Of a stretch of DNA of 17,724 nt, positions 7,160-15,251 are shown one piece after another. The translations under genes and the position numbers were made by a program. The notes beneath the pieces were generated by a model, which was not told the origin of the DNA, did not search any database, and saw only the letters and a program-made list of their open reading frames with translations. The stretch's first letter is position 1. Every line of letters starts with the position of its first letter. Source of the DNA: an uncultured Solobacterium sp. (GTDB lineage: Bacteria; Bacillota_I; Bacilli_A; Erysipelotrichales; Erysipelotrichaceae); NCBI GenBank assembly GCA_905194705.1, contig CAJJTI010000027.1:1-17724 (forward strand), in the 5' to 3' direction.

Positions 7160-9502
7160 TTAAATCATCAGAAATATATGATATGCAATAAATGCGAGTA
7201 TATAAGCTAATACACATTGCATAATCACAACATATATCGCCCATTTAACACCAAGTTCCCTTTTAATTGATGCAATAGCTGCGATACATGGTGTATAAAC
7301 TAAGCAAAAAACTAAGAGTGATATAGCCCCAGCAACTGATAATACACTTGTAATAATTACGCCACTTCCAAATAAGATATTTAATGTACTAACTACACTT
7401 TCTTTTGCCATAAAACCACTGATTAAAGCTGTAACAATACGCCAGTCTCCAAATCCAACCGGATGAAATAAAGGGGCAACGTTACTAGCAATTCCAGCTA
7501 ATATTGATTTAGAAGAATCGGTAACGATATTAAAAGATAAATCAAACGTCTGTAAGAACCAGATAACAATCGTTGCGACAAAGATAATCGTAAAAGCTTT
7601 CTGCACAAAATCTTTGGCCTTTTCTAAAAGTAACTGCATAACATTTTTGGCGCTTGGCATGCGGTAATTAGGTAATTCCATAACAAATGGAACTGGATCT
7701 CCTTTAAATGCTGTATTTTTCATTAATAATGCACATACAATTGCTAACAAAATACCCAATACATACATACTGATCATTGCAATAGCTGCCTTATCTTTAA
7801 AGAAAGCATTCGCAAAAAATGCATATATCGGTAATTTTGCACTGCATGAAGCAAAGGGAATAAGTAAAACTGTCATTTTACGATCACGTTGTGAACTTAA
7901 AGTCCGACAACTCATTACCGCAGGAACAGAGCAGCCAAATCCAATAAGCATTGGCACAATACTTCTACCACTTAATCCAATATGTCTAAGTAACTTATCC
8001 ATCATAAATGCTACTCTTGCTATATAGCCACTATCTTCTAGTAAAGATAAGAAGAAAAACAAAGTAACAATAATAGGTAAAAATGACAATACACTGCCTA
8101 CACCATTAAATATGCCATCGATAATTAGGGAATGTAACACTGGACTAATACCTGCACTTGTTAATGATGCATCTACTACTCCAGCTAAAGCATCAATACC
8201 TTCTGCTAATAGATTCTGTAACATAGCTCCAATACAATTAAATGTTAGATAAAAGACAAGTCCCATTACTCCAATAAATATAGGAATACCTGTATATTTA
8301 CCCGTTAACACCTTATCGATATTTTCACTTGTTTTACTCTGTTTACTTTGAGATGGTTTAATAACCGTCTTTGAACAAACTTCTTCTATAAAAGAAAATC
8401 GCATACTTGCTATAGCAGACGAATGGTCCATTCCTGTTTCCTGTTCCATCTGTAAAATAATATGATCTACAGTTTCTTTTTCATTTTCACTTAAATGAAG
8501 TTTATCTTTTACTAAAGTATCCCCTTCACACAGTTTACTTGCCGCAAAACGTAAAGGAATATTATTTTCTTCAGCATGATCTTCAATTAAATGCATAATT
8601 GCATGAAGACATCTATGAATAGGTGCATCTTTTCCTTCTTCTTTACAGAAATCCTGACGAACTGGTTTTTCTTGATATTTTGCAACATGAATTGCGTGAT
8701 CTACAAGTTCATCAATACCTTCGCCCTTAGCAGCACTAATAGGTACTACCGCTACCCCTAACAAATGTTCAAGCTCATTTACTAAAACAGAACCATGATT
8801 TACTCTTAGTTCATCCATCATGTTTAAGGCAACTACCATAGGTATATCTAGTTCAATTAACTGCATTGTTAAATACAAGTTTCTTTCAATATTTGTCGCA
8901 TCAACAATATTGATAATTCCTTTTGGTTTTTCATCCAGTAAAAACTCTCTTGTGACAATTTCTTCACTTGTATATGGAGACATAGAATAAATACCAGGTA
9001 AATCAGTAATTAATGTTTTAGGATGATTTTTAATTACACCATCTTTACGATCAACCGTTACACCTGGAAAATTACCTACATGTTGATTAGAACCTGTCAA
9101 TTGATTAAATAATGTTGTTTTACCAGAATTTTGATTACCAGCTAAAGCAAAGGTTAAAAGTGTATCATCACTTAAAGGATGTTCATTTTTTTTCTCATGG
9201 TATTTACCATCTTCACCAAGTCCTGGATGGTCAACTATTTTCTTTTGTAATTGATTTGTTTCTTCTTCCTTAGTTTTATATGGAGTACCAATCTCAATTT
9301 GACTGGCTTCATCTTTTCTTAAAGATAATTCATATCCTCTTAGACGCAATTCCATTGGATCACCAAATGGAGCAAATTTAACAACACTGACAACACATCC
9401 TTGAATTAATCCCATATCTAATAAATGTTGTCTTAAAGCACCACTTGCCTCAACAGATTGAATCACTGCACTTTCGCCAATATTTAACTCACTCAGTTTC
9501 AT
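7160..9502 (-). CDS. feoB: Ferrous iron transporter, FeoA-FeoB fusion
   Basis: This 780-residue inner-membrane protein imports Fe2+. Residues 1-72 form a complete FeoA (SH3-like) domain, beginning MKLSELNIGESAVIQSVEAS and including LLDMGL and PFGDPMELRLRGYELSLR. A linker of roughly 45 residues leads to the FeoB G domain. Its motifs are G1 GNQNSGKT (122-129), G2 Thr149 in GVTVD, G3 DLPG (167-170), G4 NMMD (227-230) and G5 SAAK (256-259). The membrane region from about residue 400 contains the two gate motifs, GFGCSVPAVMSCRTL (521-535) and FASCSAKLPIY (550-560), with their conserved Cys residues. The C-terminal helices end at the stop with no extra domain, and no separate feoA or feoC is nearby. 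The ATG follows an AAAGGA site. An upstream DtxR-like palindrome suggests iron-dependent repression. Confidence 0.97.
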   Translation of the reverse strand: MKLSELNIGESAVIQSVEASGALRQHLLDMGLIQGCVVSVVKFAPFGDPMELRLRGYELSLRKDEASQIEIGTPYKTKEEETNQLQKKIVDHPGLGEDGKYHEKKNEHPLSDDTLLTFALAGNQNSGKTTLFNQLTGSNQHVGNFPGVTVDRKDGVIKNHPKTLITDLPGIYSMSPYTSEEIVTREFLLDEKPKGIINIVDATNIERNLYLTMQLIELDIPMVVALNMMDELRVNHGSVLVNELEHLLGVAVVPISAAKGEGIDELVDHAIHVAKYQEKPVRQDFCKEEGKDAPIHRCLHAIMHLIEDHAEENNIPLRFAASKLCEGDTLVKDKLHLSENEKETVDHIILQMEQETGMDHSSAIASMRFSFIEEVCSKTVIKPSQSKQSKTSENIDKVLTGKYTGIPIFIGVMGLVFYLTFNCIGAMLQNLLAEGIDALAGVVDASLTSAGISPVLHSLIIDGIFNGVGSVLSFLPIIVTLFFFLSLLEDSGYIARVAFMMDKLLRHIGLSGRSIVPMLIGFGCSVPAVMSCRTLSSQRDRKMTVLLIPFASCSAKLPIYAFFANAFFKDKAAIAMISMYVLGILLAIVCALLMKNTAFKGDPVPFVMELPNYRMPSAKNVMQLLLEKAKDFVQKAFTIIFVATIVIWFLQTFDLSFNIVTDSSKSILAGIASNVAPLFHPVGFGDWRIVTALISGFMAKESVVSTLNILFGSGVIITSVLSVAGAISLLVFCLVYTPCIAAIASIKRELGVKWAIYVVIMQCVLAYILAFIAYHIFLMI

Positions 9503-9540
9503 ATTCTTCTATCCTTTTTCGTTTTTAAGTGTAATCACCA

Positions 9541-9562
9541 AGTGTAAGTTAGCCAACACTAA
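9541..9562. promoter_or_regulatory. Candidate DtxR/IdeR-type metal operator upstream of feoB
   Basis: An imperfect palindrome with arms AGTGT/ACACT spans 9541-9560. The overlapping 17-mer AAGTTAGCCAACACTAA (9546-9562) matches the DtxR/IdeR consensus (inner part AGGTTAGCCTAACCTAA) at 13 of 17 positions by hand alignment. It is about 40-60 bases before the feoB start and overlaps a possible -10 box TATTAG on the minus strand, whose -35 match is poor. Iron repression of feoB is the inferred role. Confidence 0.45.
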
Positions 9563-9642
9563 TATTTACCCTTTATTTTATGTTGAAACCCCCTACAAAT
9601 TAAACACATTTGCAAATCTGTATAAATTAGCAATTACTTTCA

Positions 9643-9671
9643 TTGACTGCCAGTCAAGAGAGAGCTAGATT
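9643..9671 (+). promoter_or_regulatory. Promoter with overlapping 15-bp palindromic operator, MMPL operon
   Basis: TTGACTGCCAGTCAA (9643-9657) is a perfect palindrome with 7-bp arms about a central C. Its first six bases, TTGACT, are a good -35 box, followed after 17 bases by TAGATT (9666-9671), an acceptable -10. A dimeric repressor bound here would block the -35 contact. The architecture resembles TetR-family operators, but no regulator gene is adjacent. Confidence 0.6.
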
Positions 9672-9706
9672 ATTAAACGCAAAAAGAAAAAAAAGGAGGG
9701 AATTTT

Positions 9707-11776
9707 GTGGAAAGTATAGCAAAGAAAATCGTCAAATATCGTATCTTAATATTGATTATTGCAACTATCTTATTAATTCCAAGCGGTATTGGATTTATAA
9801 AAACAAAAGTAAATTATGATATCTTAACTTCTTTACCAGAAACAGCAAATGCTATTGTTGGTCAAAACATTCTTGGTGATGATTTTGGGCAAAAAGCTAC
9901 AGCTATGGTAACGGTTAAAGGCTTACCCGATAAAGAAGTTAAAAAAATAGCTGATAAAATTGAAGATTTAGATGGTGTCAATTCTGTTATCTGGATTGGT
10001 AAATTTACAGATACTATTCCAACAGAAATGATTCCAAGTGATATTCGTTCAATGATTGATAACGGTGACGCAAAACTCATCATGATTACATTTGATAACG
10101 ATAACGGTAATGAAAAAACTTTAGCAGCAATTAAAGAAACCGAAAAACTGCTTGATGAAAATATATTTATTGGTGGTTTAGCAGCTGTTACATATGACAC
10201 AATGGATGTTATTGAATCAGAATTTCCAATCTATGTAGTAGTTGCTGGAATACTTGCAATGGTAGCCTTGTTCTTAGGATTAAAATATACCCTTGCTCCA
10301 GTTATCTTTATTCTCGGTTTAATTTATGCCATTTGTTATAACTATGGAACAAATATATTCCTTGGTGAAATCAGTTATATTACAAAATCTATTGCCGCAA
10401 TATTGCAATTAGCTGTATCAATGGACTTCTCTATCTTCTTACTAGAAAGATATGATGAAGAACATAAACATACGGACTCAAGTGAGGATGCCATGGTAAA
10501 AGCAATCACGGCTACATTTACCAGTATCTCAGGTAGTTCTTTAACAACAATTGCTGGCTTTATGGCAATGATCACAATGGATTTAAGCTTAGGTAAGAAC
10601 TTAGGTATTATTATGTCTAAAGGTGTTGTGCTTGGTGTATTATGTTCCGTTATCATTTTACCAGCACTCATTCTTGTGTTTGATAAACCACTACATAAAT
10701 ATCAACATAAAACAATCTTTCCTAATTTCAAACCATTAGCGAGATTCAATGTTAAGCATTATAAAGGTTTTCTAGTACTAGCTGTTGTATTAGCTGTTCC
10801 TTTCTTTTTAGCTCAAAAACAGACACCTGTTTATTACAACTTATTAAAAGCATTACCAAGTGATATGGCAAGTAATGTAGGTACAAGTGTATTAAAAGAA
10901 GAATTCAATATGCCAACTACTAACTTCATTCTAGTCAATAAAGATTTAAGTGCTCAACAAATGGATGAAGTATTAAATACGATTGAAAATACAGATGGAA
11001 TTGTATCTGTTGCAAGTTTAAATGAATTTGTTGGTGCAGGAATCCCAAGTGATTTCATGCCTAGTGATATTACCGGTTTCTTTGAAGGTGGTAACTATAA
11101 ACTAATTCTAGCTAACAGTGCCTATGAACCAGCAACAGATAAGCAAAATGCTCAATGTAATACATTAGAAGAAGAATTACATAAGATTGATCCTACTGCC
11201 TATGTAACTGGTGAAGGTGCTCTTGATAAAGATTTAGTAACGGTAGCAGATCACGACTTTAATATCGTTAACTATGTATCTACTCTTGCTGTATTTATCA
11301 TTATTGCAATTGTATTTAAATCATTAACAATCCCAATTGTATTAGTCAGTGCGATTGAGTTAGCAATATTTATCAATATGGGAATTCCATATTTCACGAG
11401 TATTCCAATTCCATTTATTTCATCAATTGTAATTGGAACAATTCAATTAGGAGCAACAATTGACTACTCTATCTTAATGACATCTCGTTATAGAGAAGAA
11501 AGAACTGTTTTCCATCAACCTCGTAAACAGGCAGTTATCAATACTGTTGCAAGTTGTGCAAGTTCAATTATCACAAGTGGTATGTGTTTCTTCGCCGCAA
11601 CAATTGGTGTCGTATTTGTCAGCAAGATTGACTTAATTAAATCTATTTGTTCAATGCTTGCAAGAGGTTCAGTCATTTCTGTATGTGTAATCTTATTTAT
11701 ATTCCCTGCACTACTTATGGTATTTGGACCACTTATTGAAAAAACAAGTAAAGGTTTTAAAGATATTCAAAACTAA
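9707..11776 (+). CDS. MMPL/RND-superfamily transporter
   Basis: This 689-residue membrane transporter of the MMPL family is likely proton-driven and moves lipids or envelope molecules outward. It is built from two similar halves. Each half has one helix (about 11-30 and 352-370) and an outer domain with matching segments (SLPETANAIVG versus ALPSDMASNVG; PTEMIPSDI versus PSDFMPSDI). A five-helix bundle follows (about 174-326 and 522-676). The proton-relay position in the first bundle reads SMDFSIFLLERY (Asp240-Phe241); in the second it reads GATIDYSILMTSRY (Asp586-Tyr587), the usual Asp-Tyr pair of MmpL3-like proteins. The start is a GTG preceded by AAGGAGGG with 6-base spacing, which is a very strong site. 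It is followed 18 bp later by a secreted protein and preceded by a palindromic operator/promoter. Substrate unknown. Confidence 0.92.
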   Translation: MESIAKKIVKYRILILIIATILLIPSGIGFIKTKVNYDILTSLPETANAIVGQNILGDDFGQKATAMVTVKGLPDKEVKKIADKIEDLDGVNSVIWIGKFTDTIPTEMIPSDIRSMIDNGDAKLIMITFDNDNGNEKTLAAIKETEKLLDENIFIGGLAAVTYDTMDVIESEFPIYVVVAGILAMVALFLGLKYTLAPVIFILGLIYAICYNYGTNIFLGEISYITKSIAAILQLAVSMDFSIFLLERYDEEHKHTDSSEDAMVKAITATFTSISGSSLTTIAGFMAMITMDLSLGKNLGIIMSKGVVLGVLCSVIILPALILVFDKPLHKYQHKTIFPNFKPLARFNVKHYKGFLVLAVVLAVPFFLAQKQTPVYYNLLKALPSDMASNVGTSVLKEEFNMPTTNFILVNKDLSAQQMDEVLNTIENTDGIVSVASLNEFVGAGIPSDFMPSDITGFFEGGNYKLILANSAYEPATDKQNAQCNTLEEELHKIDPTAYVTGEGALDKDLVTVADHDFNIVNYVSTLAVFIIIAIVFKSLTIPIVLVSAIELAIFINMGIPYFTSIPIPFISSIVIGTIQLGATIDYSILMTSRYREERTVFHQPRKQAVINTVASCASSIITSGMCFFAATIGVVFVSKIDLIKSICSMLARGSVISVCVILFIFPALLMVFGPLIEKTSKGFKDIQN

Positions 11777-11794
11777 AAAAGAGGAGAAAAAATT

Positions 11795-14188
11795 ATGTCT
11801 ATTATTAAAAATACAGCAACTATTTCTTTATCTATTTTAATGGCATTAACTAGCGGACAAGTAGTTTTTGCTGAAGGAGAAGACGAAACAAGTAATTCAT
11901 CTGTAGAAAAAGATGAAACCGTATATGCATTTCTAAATTCTGATGGTTCCTTAAAGAAAGCCACTGTTTCTGAATGGTTACACAGTGAAGGTGGATTTGA
12001 TCAAATTGAAGATGAAAGTATCTTAAGTGATATTACAAATATCAAAGGTGATGAAGTTCCTGAAGTTAATGGCAACAAATTAATCTGGAACAGTACAAAT
12101 GAAGATATTTATTATCAAGGATCAACAAATAAAGAATTACCATTATCAATGGAAGTATCTTATTACTTTGATGGTAATAAAGTTAATCCTGAAGATATTT
12201 TAGGTAAATCAGGTGCTTTAGAAGTACGTATCAAAATTATTAACAATGAAGAAAAAACTCAAGTCATCAAAGGTAGAACAAAATATATTTCCAGTTTATT
12301 CCCTGTAGCTGTTATTACTGACTTAAAGACAGATATCTTCAAAGATATTGAAGCTAATGATGCAACAATTATTAATGAATCAAAAAATCAAATCTTAACA
12401 TTTGCGACTGTATCTGGTGCAAGTCAAATGTTAGCTGAAAGTGATATTGATACATTAAATGATATTTCCGATAAATTAAAAGATGAATTTGTCATCAAAG
12501 CTAATGTAACAGACTTTGAAATGCCTTCTATCTTGATGGCCGCAAGTTCTATGACTGATGTTGATCATGAAGATATGAACAGTGATAAACTCAACAAATT
12601 AACTGATGGTGTTAACTCACTAAAAGATGCAACTGCAGAAATATTAGATGGTACTGTTAAATTACATGACGCAAATATTGAATTAAATGACAAGATGGGT
12701 GAATTCCAGTCATCTTATGCTAAATTCCAAGATGGTATCAATACTGCTAAAAACAGTCAAGGCGATATCGTTGACGGTGCTAAACAAATTAATGAAGGTA
12801 TTACCCAAATGAAAGCTCTTATGAAATCACTAACAAGCCAATTAGGTTCCTTAAGTATGGATGAAATTGGTAATTTGTTAACTAGTGCTGGTACAACTGT
12901 TTCTTCTTTACCTGAAACTGTAAATACTTTAAATTCTATGAAGGCTCAATTAGAAGCAGCTAAAACACAGTTAAGTACACTATCTGATACAATTTATGCT
13001 CAATATACAACAGAAAAAAATGCTGCAGATACAACTGCTCTATTAAAAGAACAATTTGCAAAACCTGCATTAAAGAGTCTATCCGAACAATTAGGTACAG
13101 CTGTTGATAATAGTACATTATCTATCCCTCTAACATTAACTGATGCTGATAAAAAAACTATTGCTGATACAATTGCAACGAATATTTCTTTAGATACAAC
13201 TAAAGAAGGTTTCACAAATGCTGCAGGTACTATTATTGCTGACTTAGTTAAATTAAAATCTGCAAATTGTGCTGAAGCTGAAGACAGTGAAGGTTGTATA
13301 GCTACAGCAAAAGCAAATGCTCAAGCTGAATTTGATGCATTATCTAAAGAAATCGCAAATAGTATTAGCGTTGATTCAAAAGCTATAAACGATGGTTTAA
13401 CTTCTTTAATCGCTTCTAAAGTTCCTGGTATTCAAAGTGAAGTTAAAACTGCTGTAAAAACACAATTAGGAGCTGCTTTAAATACAGACGATGCTCAAAA
13501 TAATTTAGCAGCAGGTGCATATAAAGCTTCTACTGTTATTGTGCAAAATGTAGCTAAATCAACACAAGCCTCTCTAACTGATGAATTAACAGCTATGCAA
13601 GATCAATTAGATTCTGCAATTAGTCTATGCGATAAAATGACTAATAGTGTTAATGGCTTATTAGATCAAGCGAAAAATATTGATTTAAATAAAGTAAACT
13701 CTCTAGGCAGTTCTTTACAAGCTGCTGGTCCTGGCATTGATAAATTAATTGAAGGCAGCTCTAAACTATATGATGGAACTAAATCAATGCAAGATGGTTT
13801 AAATACATTAAGTTCTTCAAGCAATGATGTAACTGATGCTATTAATAAATTCAAAGATGCTACACAAGAATTAGCTGAACAAACAGGCAACTTAAATAGT
13901 GGTGTTCAAGAATTCTCAACTGATGGTATTGATAAATTAAGTACTGAAGTAGATAACGCTATAGGTGACCTAGATACTGTATTAGATACAGCAAATGCTA
14001 CATTAGATCAATCAATTGATTATTCTAACTATGCTGGTGCTGGTGAAAATATGAAGACAACAGTTAAATTCATCATGAAAACTGATGAAGTAAAGAAACC
14101 AAAAGATACAGCTATCAATGAAGATTCTGATATCAGTAAAACTTCTTCTACACTACTAGAAAGAATTGCTAATTTATTCAAACACTAA
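11795..14188 (+). CDS. Secreted helical YhgE/Pip-like protein, putative MMPL partner
   Basis: This 797-residue protein has an N-terminal signal peptide (about 1-26, cleavage after VFA). A globular domain spans about residues 38-245 and includes ETVYAFLNSDGSLKKATVSE, IYYQGSTNKELPLSMEVSYY and GKSGALEVRIKI. That style is typical of proteins annotated YhgE/Pip-like beside MMPL genes in Firmicutes (recalled). Residues 265-345 and 635-735 are helical, with repeats of the form L-x-DG-x3-L typical of YhgE/Pip. The middle (about 370-625) is helical and Ala/Thr/Ser-rich, with Cys492 and Cys501 close enough for a disulfide. The C-terminus has no membrane helix and ends in a short amphipathic segment, LLERIANLFKH. 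The start follows GAGGAG with 8-base spacing. It shares one transcript with the MMPL gene, so it may extend the transporter across the cell wall or dock its cargo. Function is inferred only from context. Confidence 0.85.
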   Translation: MSIIKNTATISLSILMALTSGQVVFAEGEDETSNSSVEKDETVYAFLNSDGSLKKATVSEWLHSEGGFDQIEDESILSDITNIKGDEVPEVNGNKLIWNSTNEDIYYQGSTNKELPLSMEVSYYFDGNKVNPEDILGKSGALEVRIKIINNEEKTQVIKGRTKYISSLFPVAVITDLKTDIFKDIEANDATIINESKNQILTFATVSGASQMLAESDIDTLNDISDKLKDEFVIKANVTDFEMPSILMAASSMTDVDHEDMNSDKLNKLTDGVNSLKDATAEILDGTVKLHDANIELNDKMGEFQSSYAKFQDGINTAKNSQGDIVDGAKQINEGITQMKALMKSLTSQLGSLSMDEIGNLLTSAGTTVSSLPETVNTLNSMKAQLEAAKTQLSTLSDTIYAQYTTEKNAADTTALLKEQFAKPALKSLSEQLGTAVDNSTLSIPLTLTDADKKTIADTIATNISLDTTKEGFTNAAGTIIADLVKLKSANCAEAEDSEGCIATAKANAQAEFDALSKEIANSISVDSKAINDGLTSLIASKVPGIQSEVKTAVKTQLGAALNTDDAQNNLAAGAYKASTVIVQNVAKSTQASLTDELTAMQDQLDSAISLCDKMTNSVNGLLDQAKNIDLNKVNSLGSSLQAAGPGIDKLIEGSSKLYDGTKSMQDGLNTLSSSSNDVTDAINKFKDATQELAEQTGNLNSGVQEFSTDGIDKLSTEVDNAIGDLDTVLDTANATLDQSIDYSNYAGAGENMKTTVKFIMKTDEVKKPKDTAINEDSDISKTSSTLLERIANLFKH

Positions 14189-14200
14189 TAACTCTTACAC

Positions 14201-14230
14201 ACCTAGTCCTCTAATGGACTAGGTTTTTTT
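14201..14230 (+). terminator. Rho-independent terminator of the MMPL operon
   Basis: A perfect 9-bp stem ACCTAGTCC/GGACTAGGT with a 6-base loop is followed by six more T residues, 12 bases after the stop codon. It should separate most transcription of the MMPL operon from the hydrolase gene. Confidence 0.9.
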
Positions 14231-14271
14231 ATATATTTTGTTTAAAATGAAATTAACAAGAGGGCACGCAC

Positions 14272-15225
14272 ATGAAAAAGCAAAATATATTATTATCTTT
14301 AGGTTTATCGCTTACGGCTGCAAGTTTAATTACTGAAAAAGTATTAGAGAAAAAAGATAAACCACTTGTAGCATATGGTCAAAAAGTAAGAGTATTTGGA
14401 AAGTATATATCCACTGAAATCATAGGTAATGGTGAACACGTTATCGTTTTATATCCTGGAGCTTGTGAAGCTTCCCCTATTCTTTCTTATCGACCACTCG
14501 CTAAATTGCTTGCAAATTATTTTACCGTGATTACCTATGAACCATTTGGATATGGCGACAGTGATTTAACAGATTATGAAAGAACTGTAGATAATTTAAG
14601 TGATGAATTGCATGAAACAATGAGAAGACTGGGTTATAACAAGTATTCTATTGGTATGCATTCTGCTGGCGGTATTGTCGGTATGGATTTAGCAAATAAA
14701 TATCCTGAAGAAGTAGAATCTTGCCTGTTATTAGATACAACAGTTGTAGAAATAACAAACTATACAAATACACTGCCACTCGAAAAACTATCAGGTTACT
14801 CTATCAAACTGATGAATGCTTTAGGCATTTCTCGTGTATTATCTAAAACTGGTCGTCTTCTTCCTAAAGTAAATGGCTATACATATACAAAGGAAGAACA
14901 AGATCAATATTTAAAATGCAGTATCCAAAATGCTTTCAGTAGAAATATGCAAGAAGAACTGGATGAATTAAATCATAATCTTAAGTACATGGAAGATAAA
15001 AAGTATCCTGATTCTATTCCTGTCTGCATCTTTGTTTCTACTACAACAGATAAAATGCTAACAAAACTAGGTGCTCCTAATAATACCTGGATTAAAGCAC
15101 ATGAAAAACTATCAACTCATCCTTTATCTAAAATGTTTATTATTGATGGTAGTCATTACTTGCATCATGATTATCCAGAAGATATCGCAAATGATTATTT
15201 AGAATGGTTTAAACAAGTCATATAG
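14272..15225 (+). CDS. Membrane-anchored alpha/beta hydrolase
   Basis: This 317-residue serine hydrolase of the alpha/beta fold has an uncleaved-looking N-terminal hydrophobic segment (about 6-21) and then Lys/Glu-rich residues. It is probably membrane-tethered, with the catalytic domain either outside or at the membrane face. The oxyanion region is YPGACEASP (61-69). The nucleophile elbow is MHSAGG with Ser131, the acid is probably Asp260 in STTTDKM, and the catalytic His is His295 in GSHYLHH. The residue two before the nucleophile is Met where Gly is usual. A cap region spans about 160-245. The ATG follows AAGAGGG with 7-base spacing. I see no strong promoter between the upstream terminator and this gene, so it may depend on readthrough from the MMPL operon or a weak AT-rich promoter. 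It could be an esterase, lipase or peptidase; the substrate is unknown. Confidence 0.88.
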   Translation: MKKQNILLSLGLSLTAASLITEKVLEKKDKPLVAYGQKVRVFGKYISTEIIGNGEHVIVLYPGACEASPILSYRPLAKLLANYFTVITYEPFGYGDSDLTDYERTVDNLSDELHETMRRLGYNKYSIGMHSAGGIVGMDLANKYPEEVESCLLLDTTVVEITNYTNTLPLEKLSGYSIKLMNALGISRVLSKTGRLLPKVNGYTYTKEEQDQYLKCSIQNAFSRNMQEELDELNHNLKYMEDKKYPDSIPVCIFVSTTTDKMLTKLGAPNNTWIKAHEKLSTHPLSKMFIIDGSHYLHHDYPEDIANDYLEWFKQVI

Positions 15226-15248
15226 AAAAAGCGGTCACCCGCTTTTTT
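15226..15248. terminator. Bidirectional rho-independent terminator between hydrolase and glgB
   Basis: The stem AAAAAGCGG/CCGCTTTTT with loop TCAC is symmetrical, so it carries a T run on both strands. It begins immediately after the hydrolase stop and ends 3 bases before the glgB stop, serving both converging genes. Confidence 0.9.
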
Positions 15249-15251
15249 GTT

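Noticed and set aside
8951..8966. TGTGA followed by a TCACA-like arm inside feoB
   Set aside because: The second arm does not match at the required N6 spacing, and the site lies inside coding sequence.
9503..9706. A small gene or riboswitch in the 200-base gap between feoB and the MMPL gene
   Set aside because: I see no open frame with a ribosome binding site and no recognisable riboswitch fold. The gap is explained by two divergent promoters with their palindromes.
11773..11964. 63-codon minus-strand open frame over the start of the secreted protein gene
   Set aside because: It is antisense to a well-supported gene with a signal peptide and strong ribosome binding site, and it shows no recognisable features.
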